The notes: generated by a model from the sequence alone, not told the origin. Shown: positions 8,707 through 18,444, counted from the stretch's first letter. The stretch: 64,000 nt of DNA from Bacteroidales bacterium (GCA_910575545.1 CAJTFH010000001.1:237972-301971), one strand, 5' to 3'. Program-made: numbers and translations.

Positions 8707-9918
8707 ATGAAAACAAATATAGGAGTCTTTTTCGGGGGACGTTCCACCGAGCATGAAATATCAATAATTTCAGCCAACCAGGCTATCAATGCTATCGACA
8801 GCAGAAAATACGATGTCACACCTGTCTATATTACTAAAGACGGCAAATGGTTTACAGGGAGCGCCCTGTTGAATCTCGCCAATTACCGTGACATACCTGC
8901 TTTGTTGAACATGTGTGAGGAGGTTTATATGCGGCCGATTTATGGCGATTACAACCTCTATTATTCCATGCCGAAAGGGGTCTTTTCCAAAAAGACCATC
9001 GCCTGTAAACTCGATGTGGTGATACCTGTTCTTCACGGAGCTAACGGTGAAGATGGTACATTCGAGGGGATACTCGACTCAATCGGTATTCCATATGCCG
9101 GCTGTGACACACTTTCTTCGGCCAACGGGATGGATAAAATCACCATGAAAATGATTCTGCGTGAAAACGGAATTCCGGTGGTGGATTACACCTGGTTTAC
9201 TGACCGCCAATGGTTTGCACAACGTGATGAATTGATTGATAGAATCGAACAGAATATGGGCTATCCGGTTATTATAAAACCTGCAAATCTCGGTTCTTCA
9301 ATAGGTATAGGCTGCGCCCGGAATCGCAACGAATTATGCGCCCGTGTGGAAGACGCCTCCCGATATGCATCTCGTATTATAGTGGAGCATATGGTTGAGC
9401 AACTACAGGAAATCAATTGCTCTGTTTTAGGTGATTGTGATGAGTTTGACACCTCTGTGTTAGAAGAGCCCATAAAAACAACCGACATACTGTCGTATAC
9501 AGACAAATACATGGGCGGTTCCAAAGGCGCCAAAGGAATGCAGGCATCAGCAAAAAAAATTCCGGCAGATTTGCCCGTGGAGATGACAAAAGAGATTCAA
9601 AGACTCGCCGGCGAAACCTTCCGGGTTCTTTCGTGCCATGGGGTTAGCAGGGTAGACGTGATTGTAGACAAGTCTACATCCAAAATCTACGTCAACGAAA
9701 TCAATACGATTCCGGGATCGTTATCATTTTACCTTTGGGAAGCAACCGGGCTTACATTCGATAAACTTATGGACAAACTGGTAAGCCTGGCGTTGAAACG
9801 AAATACACGCCGCAGCCAAAAAACATTCTCATTCCCTCAAAACATATTTGCCATGGGAGGAGGGTCAAAGAACGGTGTAAAAGGCGGGGTGAAGTCAGGT
9901 AAGCCTAATAAAGGGTAG
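8707..9918 (+). CDS. ddl: D-alanine--D-alanine ligase
   Basis: Ddl joins two D-alanines with ATP to make the dipeptide used by MurF. The ATP-grasp enzyme begins with FFGGRSTEHEISIISA, contains VIPVLHGANGEDGTFEGIL (about 102), the nucleotide-binding stretch YPVIIKPANLGSSIGI (about 187) and the metal-binding end motif VNEINTIPGSLSFYLW (about 330). At 403 residues it is longer than the common 310 to 370; the tail after 360 is basic and glycine-rich. It lies 98 bases after murF on the same strand. Confidence 0.94.
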   Translation: MKTNIGVFFGGRSTEHEISIISANQAINAIDSRKYDVTPVYITKDGKWFTGSALLNLANYRDIPALLNMCEEVYMRPIYGDYNLYYSMPKGVFSKKTIACKLDVVIPVLHGANGEDGTFEGILDSIGIPYAGCDTLSSANGMDKITMKMILRENGIPVVDYTWFTDRQWFAQRDELIDRIEQNMGYPVIIKPANLGSSIGIGCARNRNELCARVEDASRYASRIIVEHMVEQLQEINCSVLGDCDEFDTSVLEEPIKTTDILSYTDKYMGGSKGAKGMQASAKKIPADLPVEMTKEIQRLAGETFRVLSCHGVSRVDVIVDKSTSKIYVNEINTIPGSLSFYLWEATGLTFDKLMDKLVSLALKRNTRRSQKTFSFPQNIFAMGGGSKNGVKGGVKSGKPNKG

Positions 9919-9949
9919 TTGGAAACTAATCTGAAAATTAGTATCTTTG
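9919..9949 (+). promoter_or_regulatory. Promoter for ileS
   Basis: TTGG (9919-9922), 19 bases, then TATCTTTG (9942-9949) fit the Bacteroides promoter with one change in the -33 box. The ATG of ileS is 40 bases downstream. The -33 box overlaps the end of ddl (stop at 9918) by adjacency. Confidence 0.65.
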
Positions 9950-9989
9950 CACCCGATTCACCCAACAACTTTCCAATTCATTTCAGAAT

Positions 9990-12900
9990 ATGAAATTCGC
10001 GGAATATAACAAATTCAACCTTTCCGATATAAATAAAGAGGTTCTTGAACAATGGAATAGCAACAACCTCTTTGGACAAAGCATGTCAACCCGAGAGGGT
10101 ATGCCCTCATTCGTTTTCTATGAAGGGCCCCCATCGGCCAACGGTATGCCTGGCATACATCATGTCATGGCCAGGACAATTAAAGACATCTTCTGCCGAT
10201 ATAAGACCATGAAGGGGTTTCATGTAAAACGTAAGGCAGGATGGGATACCCATGGTTTGCCTGTGGAACTGGGCGTGGAAAAATCCCTTGGAATTACAAA
10301 AGAGGATATTGGTAAAAAAATATCGGTTGACGAATACAATGCGGCCTGCCGTCATGAGGTGATGAAATACACCAAAGAATGGTCATCGCTGACAAACTCC
10401 ATGGGATATTGGGTTGACCTTGAGAATCCATACATAACCTACGACAACAGATATATAGAGAGTGTATGGTGGCTATTGCGCCAGCTTTATAAGAAAGGAT
10501 ACCTTTATAAGGGCTATACCATACAGCCTTATTCTCCGGCGGCAGGCACCGGGCTTAGCACGCATGAGCTTAACCAACCAGGATGCTACCGCGATGTGAA
10601 AGACACAACCTGCGTAGCCCAATTCCTTATAACCGACCCCATAGCAGAAATGCAGGGACATGGTAAGGCATACTTCCTGGCCTGGACAACCACCCCTTGG
10701 ACATTGCCATCAAACACAGCATTGTGTGTCGGGCCGGAGATTGAATACAACATAGTGGAGACCTTCAATCCATATTCAGGTAATCCCGAAACTGTTGTGT
10801 TGGCAAAATCTCTCATGGGCCATTTTTTTAATCCCAAAGCCGAAAACCTCGATTTCAATGATTTTCACAAAGGCGATAAACTGATTCCATTCCGTGTGGT
10901 CAAGACACTGACCGGTAGCGAACTGGTAGGGATGCACTATGAGCAACTAATTCCCTGGATGAATCCTGGTGAAGGTGCATTCAGAGTGATTCCAGGTGAT
11001 TATGTGTCTACGGAGGACGGTACCGGTATCGTGCACATTGCTGGGACATTCGGCGCTGACGACTTGCGTGTGTCACGCCAAAACAACATTCCTCCCCTTA
11101 CTTTGATTGATAAGGATGGGAATATACGCCCGATGGTTGACTTGCAAGGCAAGTTTTACAGGATTGAAGACCTTGATACTGAATATGTCAAAACAAATGT
11201 AGATGTAGAAGCATATAAGCCATGGGCAGGAAAATTCGTCAAAAACGCATATGATACAGAGAAAGGCGATGCCGACGAAACTCTCGATATTGAAATATGC
11301 ATGTGGTTAAAGCAGAATGATAAAGTTTTCAAAATTGAAAAACATATCCACTCTTATCCACATTGCTGGCGTACTGACAAGCCTGTGCTATATTATCCGC
11401 TCGACAGCTGGTTTATACGCACCACAGCTGCACGCGACCGTCTGATTGAACTGAACTCCCAGATTAAATGGAAACCGGCGACTACCGGTTCCGGACGTTT
11501 TGGCAAATGGCTTGAGAATCTCCAAGACTGGAATCTTTCGCGTAGCCGCTATTGGGGAACCCCGTTGCCGATATGGCGCACGGAAGACGGTAAAGAGGAA
11601 ATCTGCATAGAGTCTGTTGAAATGCTTTATGCTGAGATAGAGAAAGCAGTTGCAGCCGGTATCATGTCGGAAAATCCATATAAATCGAAAGGATTTGTAC
11701 CTGGCGATTTTTCAAAAGACAATTACGACAAAATTAACCTTCATCGCCCCTATGTTGATGACATCGTATTGGTGTCAGAAACAGGCCGCCCAATGCATCG
11801 TGAAACAGACCTGATTGATGTATGGTTTGATTCAGGGGCAATGCCTTATGCCCAAATCCACTATCCATTCGAGAATAAAGTGGGACTGGATTCAGGAGAA
11901 TTATATCCGGCCGACTTCATTGCAGAAGGGGTTGACCAGACCCGTGGATGGTTCTTCACTTTGCATGCAATTGCTGGCATGGTGTTTGATTCGGTTGCAT
12001 ATAAAGCGGTGATTTCAAACGGCCTAGTGCTTGACAAAGATGGAAACAAAATGTCAAAACGGCTCGGCAATGCCGTCAACCCGTTTGAAGCAATTGAAGA
12101 ATTCGGCAGCGATCCGGTGCGTTGGTATATGATTTCCAACTCATCTCCCTGGGACAATCTTAAATTCGATGCCGAGGGGGTTAAGGAAGTTTCCCGTAAA
12201 TTGTTTGCGACGTTATATAACACTTATTCCTTCCTTTCACTGTATGCCAACGTTGACGGATTTACCGGGGCCGAACCGCCAATACCTTTAAATGAACGTC
12301 CCGAAATAGACCGTTGGATTATATCCCTGCTAAATACCCTCATATCGGAAGTTGACGATGCTCTTGATGACTACGAGCCGACCAAAGCCGCCCGTGCCAT
12401 AAACACATTTGTCAACGATAATCTTTCCAATTGGTATGTGCGCCTCAACAGAAAACGTTTCTGGGGCGGAGAAATGAATGCTGATAAATTATCTGCATTC
12501 CAAACACTATTGACCTGCCTGAAGACCGTGGCTCAATTGATGGCACCGTTTGCACCATTCTTTGCCGATAAGCTATATCAGGATTTAAGCATCCCTGCAA
12601 ATTCTGAAATGGGTAAAGACACTAAATCAGTCCATATCTCATTTTTCCCGAAAAAAGATGAAGATGCAATTGACAAAGCTCTTGAACGCAGAATGAATCT
12701 GGCTCAGGTGGTGACATCGATGGTACTTGCCCTTAGGCGTAAAGTAGGCATAAAGGTGCGTCAACCGCTACAGACATTAATGATTCCGGTCGCCAGCGAT
12801 GAGCAGCGCCAGGAAATCGAGACTATGGCGCCGCTCATCCTGTCGGAAGTCAATGTCAAGGATATTAAGTTTGTCAGCAATGAAGAAGGGATATTGGTAA

Positions 12901-13424
12901 AACGGATTAAAGCCGATTTCAAAAAACTAGGTCCAAAATTCGGAAAGCAGATGAAGTCTGTTGCCCAGGCTATATCAGAAATGAGCCAACATCAGATTAT
13001 CGAACTTGAAAGGGATGGAATACTGACGCTCGACATTGAATCTCAGCCCATAACCGTTGAAATTGGAGATGTCGAGATAAGGAATGAGGATATTCCGGGC
13101 TGGCTTGTTGCCAACGAAGGCTCTGTTACCGTTGCTCTGGATGTCACAATAACTGGCGAATTACGCCGGGAGGGTATCGCACGCGAATTGGTTAACCGTA
13201 TACAAAACCTTCGAAAGAGCCGCGATTACGATATAACACAACGAATCAACATAGCCGTTGCGCCTTCAGAATTGATAAATGATGCAGTCAACGAATATGC
13301 AGACTATATCTGCAAACAAGTTCTGGCAGACTCTTTATTGATAGCAGATGTCAACAATCCATTGGAGGATGAAGTTTTCGACATCGATGGCACAGTAATC
13401 CGATTAGCGATTACTCCGGTATGA
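9990..13424 (+). CDS. ileS: Isoleucyl-tRNA synthetase
   Basis: IleRS charges tRNA-Ile and edits misactivated valine. The 1144 residues contain the class I HIGH-type motif in PSANGMPGIHHVMART (about 50), the editing domain with TTPWTLPSNTA (about 237), the KMSKR loop KDGNKMSKRLGN (about 684), and a long C-terminal anticodon-binding region. The length near 1140 and lack of a C-terminal zinc cluster indicate the longer, eukaryote-like IleRS clade found in Bacteroidota. A perfect 16-bp terminator stem follows the stop. Confidence 0.97.
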   Translation: MKFAEYNKFNLSDINKEVLEQWNSNNLFGQSMSTREGMPSFVFYEGPPSANGMPGIHHVMARTIKDIFCRYKTMKGFHVKRKAGWDTHGLPVELGVEKSLGITKEDIGKKISVDEYNAACRHEVMKYTKEWSSLTNSMGYWVDLENPYITYDNRYIESVWWLLRQLYKKGYLYKGYTIQPYSPAAGTGLSTHELNQPGCYRDVKDTTCVAQFLITDPIAEMQGHGKAYFLAWTTTPWTLPSNTALCVGPEIEYNIVETFNPYSGNPETVVLAKSLMGHFFNPKAENLDFNDFHKGDKLIPFRVVKTLTGSELVGMHYEQLIPWMNPGEGAFRVIPGDYVSTEDGTGIVHIAGTFGADDLRVSRQNNIPPLTLIDKDGNIRPMVDLQGKFYRIEDLDTEYVKTNVDVEAYKPWAGKFVKNAYDTEKGDADETLDIEICMWLKQNDKVFKIEKHIHSYPHCWRTDKPVLYYPLDSWFIRTTAARDRLIELNSQIKWKPATTGSGRFGKWLENLQDWNLSRSRYWGTPLPIWRTEDGKEEICIESVEMLYAEIEKAVAAGIMSENPYKSKGFVPGDFSKDNYDKINLHRPYVDDIVLVSETGRPMHRETDLIDVWFDSGAMPYAQIHYPFENKVGLDSGELYPADFIAEGVDQTRGWFFTLHAIAGMVFDSVAYKAVISNGLVLDKDGNKMSKRLGNAVNPFEAIEEFGSDPVRWYMISNSSPWDNLKFDAEGVKEVSRKLFATLYNTYSFLSLYANVDGFTGAEPPIPLNERPEIDRWIISLLNTLISEVDDALDDYEPTKAARAINTFVNDNLSNWYVRLNRKRFWGGEMNADKLSAFQTLLTCLKTVAQLMAPFAPFFADKLYQDLSIPANSEMGKDTKSVHISFFPKKDEDAIDKALERRMNLAQVVTSMVLALRRKVGIKVRQPLQTLMIPVASDEQRQEIETMAPLILSEVNVKDIKFVSNEEGILVKRIKADFKKLGPKFGKQMKSVAQAISEMSQHQIIELERDGILTLDIESQPITVEIGDVEIRNEDIPGWLVANEGSVTVALDVTITGELRREGIARELVNRIQNLRKSRDYDITQRINIAVAPSELINDAVNEYADYICKQVLADSLLIADVNNPLEDEVFDIDGTVIRLAITPV

Positions 13425-13429
13425 TTATC

Positions 13430-13481
13430 AACCGTCAACCAATATCTCCATTAATTGTCGGAAGAATATTGGTTGACGGTT
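13430..13481 (+). terminator. Strong hairpin terminator after ileS
   Basis: A perfect 16-bp inverted repeat (arms 13430-13445 and 13466-13481, beginning AACCGTCAACC) separated by 20 bases lies 6 bases after the ileS stop. No long T-run follows, so termination may depend on the stem alone. Confidence 0.7.
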
Positions 13482-13726
13482 TGCTTTCAAAACTGAAAAT
13501 GCCCTTCCTTACAATCGAAGTGCCTGACTTGAAATGAGACTAATGTCCGTGGCGGTTTTAGCTAACGGATTTTGAAACGATTTGCGTCTTTAAACGTTTA
13601 TTACAAATAAAAGTCTTGTTAATGGGGTGTGGTTGATGCACGGTAACAACCCGAATGTGCATCAACAAGTTTACCCCGGTAAGACATAAGCAGTATTATC
13701 AGGAACCCTTAAAAACATAGTTACTC
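13482..13726 (+). promoter_or_regulatory. Structured leader upstream of the dksA-like gene
   Basis: This 245-base gap holds no gene. Its 3' half contains nested complementary arms: GTTGATGCAC (13632-13641) with GTGCATCAAC (13657-13666), GGGGT (13624-13628) with ACCCC (13673-13677), and CTTGTT (13615-13620) with AACAAG (13664-13669). Not all can pair at once, which is the layout of an alternative-fold or pseudoknot leader. It may regulate the downstream dksA-like/lspA cluster. I do not recognise it as a known riboswitch class. Confidence 0.4.
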
Positions 13727-14098
13727 ATGAGCGAAAAGACCCGTTATACCGACGAAGAACTGGAAGAATTCAAGACCCTTATTTTGCAAAAACTTGAAAA
13801 AGCAAAAAAAGAATATGAGTCTTTACGCGCAGATGTGATGAATTCCGACGGAAATGACACATCTGACACATCACCTACATTCAAAGTCCTTGAAGAAGGG
13901 GCTTCAACTCTCTCAAAAGAGGAGGCCGGCCGTATGGCAATGCGCCAGGCTCAGTTTATAAAGCATTTACAAGGTGCATTAGTACGCATTGAAAACAAAA
14001 CATATGGCATTGACCGGATTACAGGCAAACTGATTCCGAAAGAGCGTTTGCGCGCTGTGCCTCATGCCACGCTTAACGTTGATTCAAAGACAAAATAA
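13727..14098 (+). CDS. TraR/DksA-family protein lacking zinc cysteines
   Basis: DksA-family proteins bind in the secondary channel of RNA polymerase and modulate initiation, often with ppGpp. The 123 residues hold a coiled-coil half (about 8 to 40 and 60 to 90) and a C-terminal globular part, YGIDRITGKLIPKERLRAVP, that aligns with the DksA zinc-finger region. There is no cysteine anywhere in the protein, so the C4 zinc site is lost; an Asp stands where relatives have Cys in YGIC. Such zinc-less forms are common in Bacteroidota next to lspA. It is probably cotranscribed with lspA, 94 bases downstream. Confidence 0.85.
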   Translation: MSEKTRYTDEELEEFKTLILQKLEKAKKEYESLRADVMNSDGNDTSDTSPTFKVLEEGASTLSKEEAGRMAMRQAQFIKHLQGALVRIENKTYGIDRITGKLIPKERLRAVPHATLNVDSKTK

Positions 14099-14192
14099 AC
14101 CACTTGACACAAATCTTAGATATCCTGCACAAATCTGATTATTGTGTTGGAATATGAGCCGAATGTGACCGAATATAAAACCACGCACAAGA

Positions 14193-14882
14193 GTGATTCC
14201 TATAAAACCAACCATAAATAGGGGAGTATTGGCTATTTTTATAGTAGCAGTTATTCTCATCGCAGATCAAGCATTGAAAATTTGGGTGAAGACAAGCTTC
14301 TATCTTGGCGAAAGTGTCACCATTTTTTCATGGTTCAAATTGGTATTCATTCAAAATAACGGAATGGCTTTCGGCTGGGAAATCGGAAGCAAACTGTTAT
14401 TAACGCTGTTGCGCATTGCCACCGTAGGTTTTTTAGTATTCTATATACTGCGCATAAGAAACCGCAAAGAAGCTCTTACAGGTTACATTGTAAGCCTGTC
14501 GTTAATAATTGCAGGTGCAGCTGGCAACATTATCGATTGCGTATGTTATGGCCTGATATTTAATAATCCGATGCCACCATATGTTGCGTCTATATTTCCT
14601 GCTGGCGGTGGATATGGCTCGTTATTCCATGGACTGGTGGTAGACATGTTCTATTTTCCGCTTTGCGAATGGAACTGGCCTGATTGGATGCCATGGATTG
14701 GCGGTGAACATTTCATTTTTTTTCGACCGGTCTTTAATCTGGCAGATGCAGCCATAACTATCGGTATGGGTATACTGATACTGTTTTATTCCAAACAGAT
14801 TTCGGATGTACCATGGTTAAAAAAGTCACAGAGAATGGATGATAACCATGTAGAAGATAATGCCAATAAACAACAGCATTGA
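14193..14882 (+). CDS. lspA: Lipoprotein signal peptidase LspA
   Basis: LspA cleaves the signal peptide of prolipoproteins in the inner membrane. The 229-residue protein has four membrane helices and the two catalytic aspartate motifs: GNIIDCV (about 110) and VFNLADAAITIG (about 188). The segment between them (about 125 to 175) is longer than in Proteobacteria, as is usual in Bacteroidota. The start is a GTG at 14193; an in-frame ATG further up at 14154 is followed at once by a stop, so it cannot be used. A probable lipoprotein gene follows. Confidence 0.95.
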   Translation: MIPIKPTINRGVLAIFIVAVILIADQALKIWVKTSFYLGESVTIFSWFKLVFIQNNGMAFGWEIGSKLLLTLLRIATVGFLVFYILRIRNRKEALTGYIVSLSLIIAGAAGNIIDCVCYGLIFNNPMPPYVASIFPAGGGYGSLFHGLVVDMFYFPLCEWNWPDWMPWIGGEHFIFFRPVFNLADAAITIGMGILILFYSKQISDVPWLKKSQRMDDNHVEDNANKQQH

Positions 14883-14928
14883 TTGAGCAATCAGAAGAGC
14901 AACCTGACATTATAAGATCATATTTCCC

Positions 14929-16035
14929 ATGTTAGATATCGTTTCTCGCTATGGCTACATATCAAAGCTATTAATATCTACGGCTATATTATGCCATGCC
15001 ACAGCCTGTCAGAAGAAGCCTGAAGGGATTTTAGACAAAGAGGAGATGGCAACTCTTATGGCCGATATACACATGGGAGAGGCAGTAATTGATTACAATT
15101 ATAGCGAATTCCCTAATGACTCTACACGCAAAATGCTTAAACAGAGCATCTATGATGCTCATGGAGTAGATGCGTCGACTGTTGATACATCATTTGTGTG
15201 GTATGGCAATCATATTGAGGAATATATTAAAGTCTATGACCGTACGATAGAAATCATCCAAGACAGGCAAAGAGATTACGCAAGCGCCGCAAATGCCCAG
15301 ATTGCCATTGCAGGAGATTCCGTTGATGTCTGGAACGGATTTCGGCATATTATTGTAAATTCTGCCATGCCGTCCAATATCATAACATTTAACATGACAC
15401 CCGACAGCACATGGCATAAGGGTGATGTGTATATGTTGCGTTACAAACCCATCAATACTCAGGCGTCAATAAAGAGCAGACTCTTGGTTGATTACTCCAA
15501 TGGCACGACTCATTATGTTGATGAATCATTCAGGGATAAAATCCAGAATTCAATCAAATTGCCGATAGACTCCACATTAACGCCATTAAAAGTATATGGA
15601 TATATTGAAATACCGGCTAATAATACGTCAACTTTTGAAATTGATAGCCTGGCACTCATACGTATGAGACATCACCTTATACGCCACACGTATTTGCCAA
15701 AAAAAACGTTTCACAATGACATTTCCGCCGTGACTACGGCTAATCCGGATTCGGTCACCAACCTCGACGCTGATATTTATTCAATATCCATTGATGAGCA
15801 ATCTAAGAATACGTATCAGCGTCAGACTTCATCAAACCACCACCGACAAGCCGCCTCTGTAAGCAATATGCCGGAATCATCAGCAACAAGTGCCCGGCAA
15901 ACCGAACATCGTCAGACGGCAAGCAAACATAAAGTTGACAGAGCTACGAATGCGGCAACGAAATTTCGAGCTAATCACCGTCAGCAGGTAATGCAAAAAC
16001 AACAAGCAACTAATGAAGCCGAATCGGTTAAATAG
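14929..16035 (+). CDS. DUF4296 lipoprotein
   Basis: The function is unknown. A lipoprotein signal peptide ends at the lipobox ILCHATAC (Cys about residue 27). The DUF4296 domain covers about residues 30 to 120 (ILDKEEMATLMADIHMGEAVID, then YDRTIEIIQDRQRDY). A beta-rich middle follows, and the C-terminus from about 275 is Ser/Thr/Gln/His-rich and probably disordered. DUF4296 proteins are found next to lspA in many Bacteroidales genomes. The protein probably sits in the periplasmic leaflet of a membrane. Confidence 0.85.
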   Translation: MLDIVSRYGYISKLLISTAILCHATACQKKPEGILDKEEMATLMADIHMGEAVIDYNYSEFPNDSTRKMLKQSIYDAHGVDASTVDTSFVWYGNHIEEYIKVYDRTIEIIQDRQRDYASAANAQIAIAGDSVDVWNGFRHIIVNSAMPSNIITFNMTPDSTWHKGDVYMLRYKPINTQASIKSRLLVDYSNGTTHYVDESFRDKIQNSIKLPIDSTLTPLKVYGYIEIPANNTSTFEIDSLALIRMRHHLIRHTYLPKKTFHNDISAVTTANPDSVTNLDADIYSISIDEQSKNTYQRQTSSNHHRQAASVSNMPESSATSARQTEHRQTASKHKVDRATNAATKFRANHRQQVMQKQQATNEAESVK

Positions 16036-16060
16036 TAAATAAGCTATCCGTTTTTATTAT

Positions 16061-16423
16061 ATGGTGAGATATGAGGAAGTAACTGCCCGACGATTTCTGA
16101 CACGAACATTAATACACAACGGAGCAATCTTGCCGTTGAGTATTGTTGATTTTAATGGCAATTCTTCTCAAATGGTCTCTTCATTTGAGATGGAAACATC
16201 AGAAACCGTATTTGAGAATCATCCTGTTGCTATTATTGCTAAAAACAAGACTACCCTAGACGTAATGAAAGAACTGAATAATTACCTCATTCAGTTGTCT
16301 GAATTCAATCTTAAAAGCATAACCGAATATCTCCAGATGAAGGATTTATTCATAAATACCATACAACAGCATCAGCCGTATAGCAAGAACGAGGCTTTGG
16401 CTATCCGGCTGATATGGATATGA
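16061..16423 (+). CDS. Conserved hypothetical protein
   Basis: I do not recognise a named family. The 120 residues are mixed alpha/beta with no signal peptide or membrane segment; the first half is strand-rich (LPLSIVDFNGNSSQM) and the second helical (LNNYLIQLSEFNLKSITEYLQ). It starts 25 bases after the DUF4296 gene on the same strand and is the last gene of the dksA-like/lspA cluster, so it is likely cotranscribed. Codon use is normal for the region, which supports a real gene. Confidence 0.65.
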   Translation: MVRYEEVTARRFLTRTLIHNGAILPLSIVDFNGNSSQMVSSFEMETSETVFENHPVAIIAKNKTTLDVMKELNNYLIQLSEFNLKSITEYLQMKDLFINTIQQHQPYSKNEALAIRLIWI

Positions 16424-16476
16424 TATAGAATTAGTGTGAAGATAGTGGATAATCTATAACACAGGCTTCTGTGTCC

Positions 16477-17319
16477 TTACCATTTGAGATTTCCGGTATC
16501 AAATACCGGCCCCTCAGTACATACACATACATTCCCTTTAACTGTATCTTCAACACAGCATAAACATGCACCAAGCCCACATGCCATAGTGTTTTCCAAT
16601 GACACCTCACATTTGGTATTCTGCCGTTTTGAAATCTTTGCAATACCTTTCATCATGGGCAATGGCCCGCAACAATAAATAATATCCCACGCCTGATTCA
16701 ACACCGGATTTTCAGTTACCAGACCTCGAGATCCCATTGACCCATCGTCAGTAGAAATCGCCACATTGCCATATTTTTTGAATTCATCAAGCAATAATAG
16801 GTCTGTGGCTTTTTTTGCAGCAAGCAAGAATGAAGGCGTTATACCGCGATCTTTTAAGATTTTCCCAAGATAGAGTAGTGGTGCAACACCGACCCCTCCA
16901 CCAACCAGTAGCGGATGCTTATTCGTATCTTCAATCGAGAATCCTTTTCCTAATGGAATAATTACATTAACAGTTTCACCTACTGCAACGTCACATAAGC
17001 GTTTGGTGCCTTCTCCTGCATTTCTGACAAGTATGAACAACTGTCGATTTTCCGGATCTGCAAAATTTATAGAAATCGGTCTTCTTAAAAAAGTCCCGTT
17101 ACATCCTTCAATCTTAATCTGCACAAACTGGCCTGGTTCTATTGATTTCAGAATACTTTCAAAATCTGACCGAATATCCGGTATTGCACCAGAATCGCTG
17201 CAATCTTTTCCAGATTCAATATTGTTGTCGCCCAAACCTAATACGATTTGAGAATACATCGGTGACAATCGTTTATTCGCTATAACCTTTAAGTCGATAA
17301 TCGCTTTAGCCATGAACAT
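16477..17319 (-). CDS. pyrK: Dihydroorotate dehydrogenase electron transfer subunit
   Basis: PyrK passes electrons from dihydroorotate dehydrogenase B to NAD+ in pyrimidine synthesis. The 280 residues have an FAD-binding beta-barrel with FLRRPISIN (about 75), an NAD-binding part with PLLVGGGVGVAPLLYLGK (about 135), and a C-terminal [2Fe-2S] site in CGLGACLCCVE followed by a distal CVCTEGPVF. A second start at 17313 (MAKAIIDLK) is equally possible. The partner pyrD is not adjacent: downstream is a convergent gene, so the catalytic subunit must be elsewhere. Confidence 0.93.
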   Translation of the reverse strand: MFMAKAIIDLKVIANKRLSPMYSQIVLGLGDNNIESGKDCSDSGAIPDIRSDFESILKSIEPGQFVQIKIEGCNGTFLRRPISINFADPENRQLFILVRNAGEGTKRLCDVAVGETVNVIIPLGKGFSIEDTNKHPLLVGGGVGVAPLLYLGKILKDRGITPSFLLAAKKATDLLLLDEFKKYGNVAISTDDGSMGSRGLVTENPVLNQAWDIIYCCGPLPMMKGIAKISKRQNTKCEVSLENTMACGLGACLCCVEDTVKGNVCVCTEGPVFDTGNLKW

Positions 17320-17353
17320 TATGGTTGTTATAAATTCGGATTTTTCCTTTTTG

Positions 17354-17361
17354 CAAATTTA
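17354..17361 (-). promoter_or_regulatory. -7 box for pyrK
   Basis: TAAATTTG on the minus strand, 35 to 42 bases before the pyrK start, matches TAnnTTTG. A matching -33 TTTG at 19 to 21 bases is not present, so only the -7 part is supported. Confidence 0.4.
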
Positions 17362-17823
17362 GTAAATAATCGATAATTGTGATAAGATATACATCGCATT
17401 TTTCAGTCTCGGATTTGCTGGGAATTCCTATAGAAAGGGGATTTGCCGAAACTCTATTTAACATAACCCCCATTATAAAACAATTATAAGAGGGGTAATA
17501 AGCACAGTTTTATTATTCAATCGGAACACACATATTGTAAAGATAATATCCGTCCATAAACTTCCATGCTCTAAAAGTCTAAAAACAATCGAAAAGCCAT
17601 GAAATAAAAAAACTTAATTGGTGTCAACAGGGTAACAGAGAATTCGAATTAGCGTATTTCAACGTTGTTTAACATCCAAAGGCATTCTTACAATTGTTTT
17701 ATAGATATAATGGCTTAAACCTTTAGAACAGCAACACGCACTATCTAATGAAAAACAAATACTGTATTAAAGAAATGTGAAATGTCTCAGAGATACATGC
17801 AACTGTAAACCCAACGGATGTGA

Positions 17824-18147
17824 CGTATTACTATTGCAAACAAAGAGTTTTCAATAGTAATCAGTCCGACAGAAGCTCCACAGGATGCATTTGTAAATCG
17901 CAGAAAAGAAGGCCATGTTGTAGATGCAAACACCTTTTCATGCACAAGTCAAAATAGCGTTAAACAATCCGACCATCAGCAGGTATTACAATCGAGAATT
18001 ATTATGAAAGGTGTTTACACTGGCAAAAATATAGATACCAATAGCGACGAGGCCCAATTAACAGCGCTTAAGATTCGGCATAATATGCTGATAGCCATAC
18101 GCATTACATCCATAAGCTCAAGCATCGATTTCAGTATTACAGTCTGA
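17824..18147 (+). other. 107-codon open frame without usual start codon, possible gene remnant
   Basis: The interval 17320-18444 between pyrK and the HTH gene is A+T-rich and has no normal gene. Within it one frame stays open for 107 codons with balanced amino acid use (beginning RITIANKEFSIVISP and ending SSSIDFSITV). The first ATG is only at 18004, leaving 47 codons; upstream starts would be ATT. It could be the remnant of a decayed gene or chance. I recognise no family. The rest of the interval shows nothing I can name. Confidence 0.2.
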
Positions 18148-18365
18148 CCGGACAATCACCACGCCACCCACGCATCTACAATCAAACAGCCGTTAACAGT
18201 CAGTAAGATACAACCAAAAATTCAAGTTAATGTTAACAACAAAGGCCACTCCCCTACAAACCTAACGCTATCTGAAGCACTGAATAAACACATGCCTATT
18301 TCTTGATATAGAAAAATCCATAAATATCAATTCTATTCAGCAAACTGCATTATCGCATTTGCAAA

Positions 18366-18397
18366 TTTGCAATTTACAAATAAATTAATTACATTTG
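18366..18397 (+). promoter_or_regulatory. Promoter and possible operator of the HTH gene
   Basis: TTTG (18366-18369), 20 bases, then TACATTTG (18390-18397) match the consensus exactly. The -33 region overlaps the palindrome ATTTGCAAAT and the repeated GCAAAT words at 18356-18373, which could be an operator for autoregulation by the downstream HTH protein. Confidence 0.65.
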
Positions 18398-18444
18398 CAC
18401 TCTAAAAAATTGAGGAATCGTACCACTTTTCAAAAGTAAACAAC

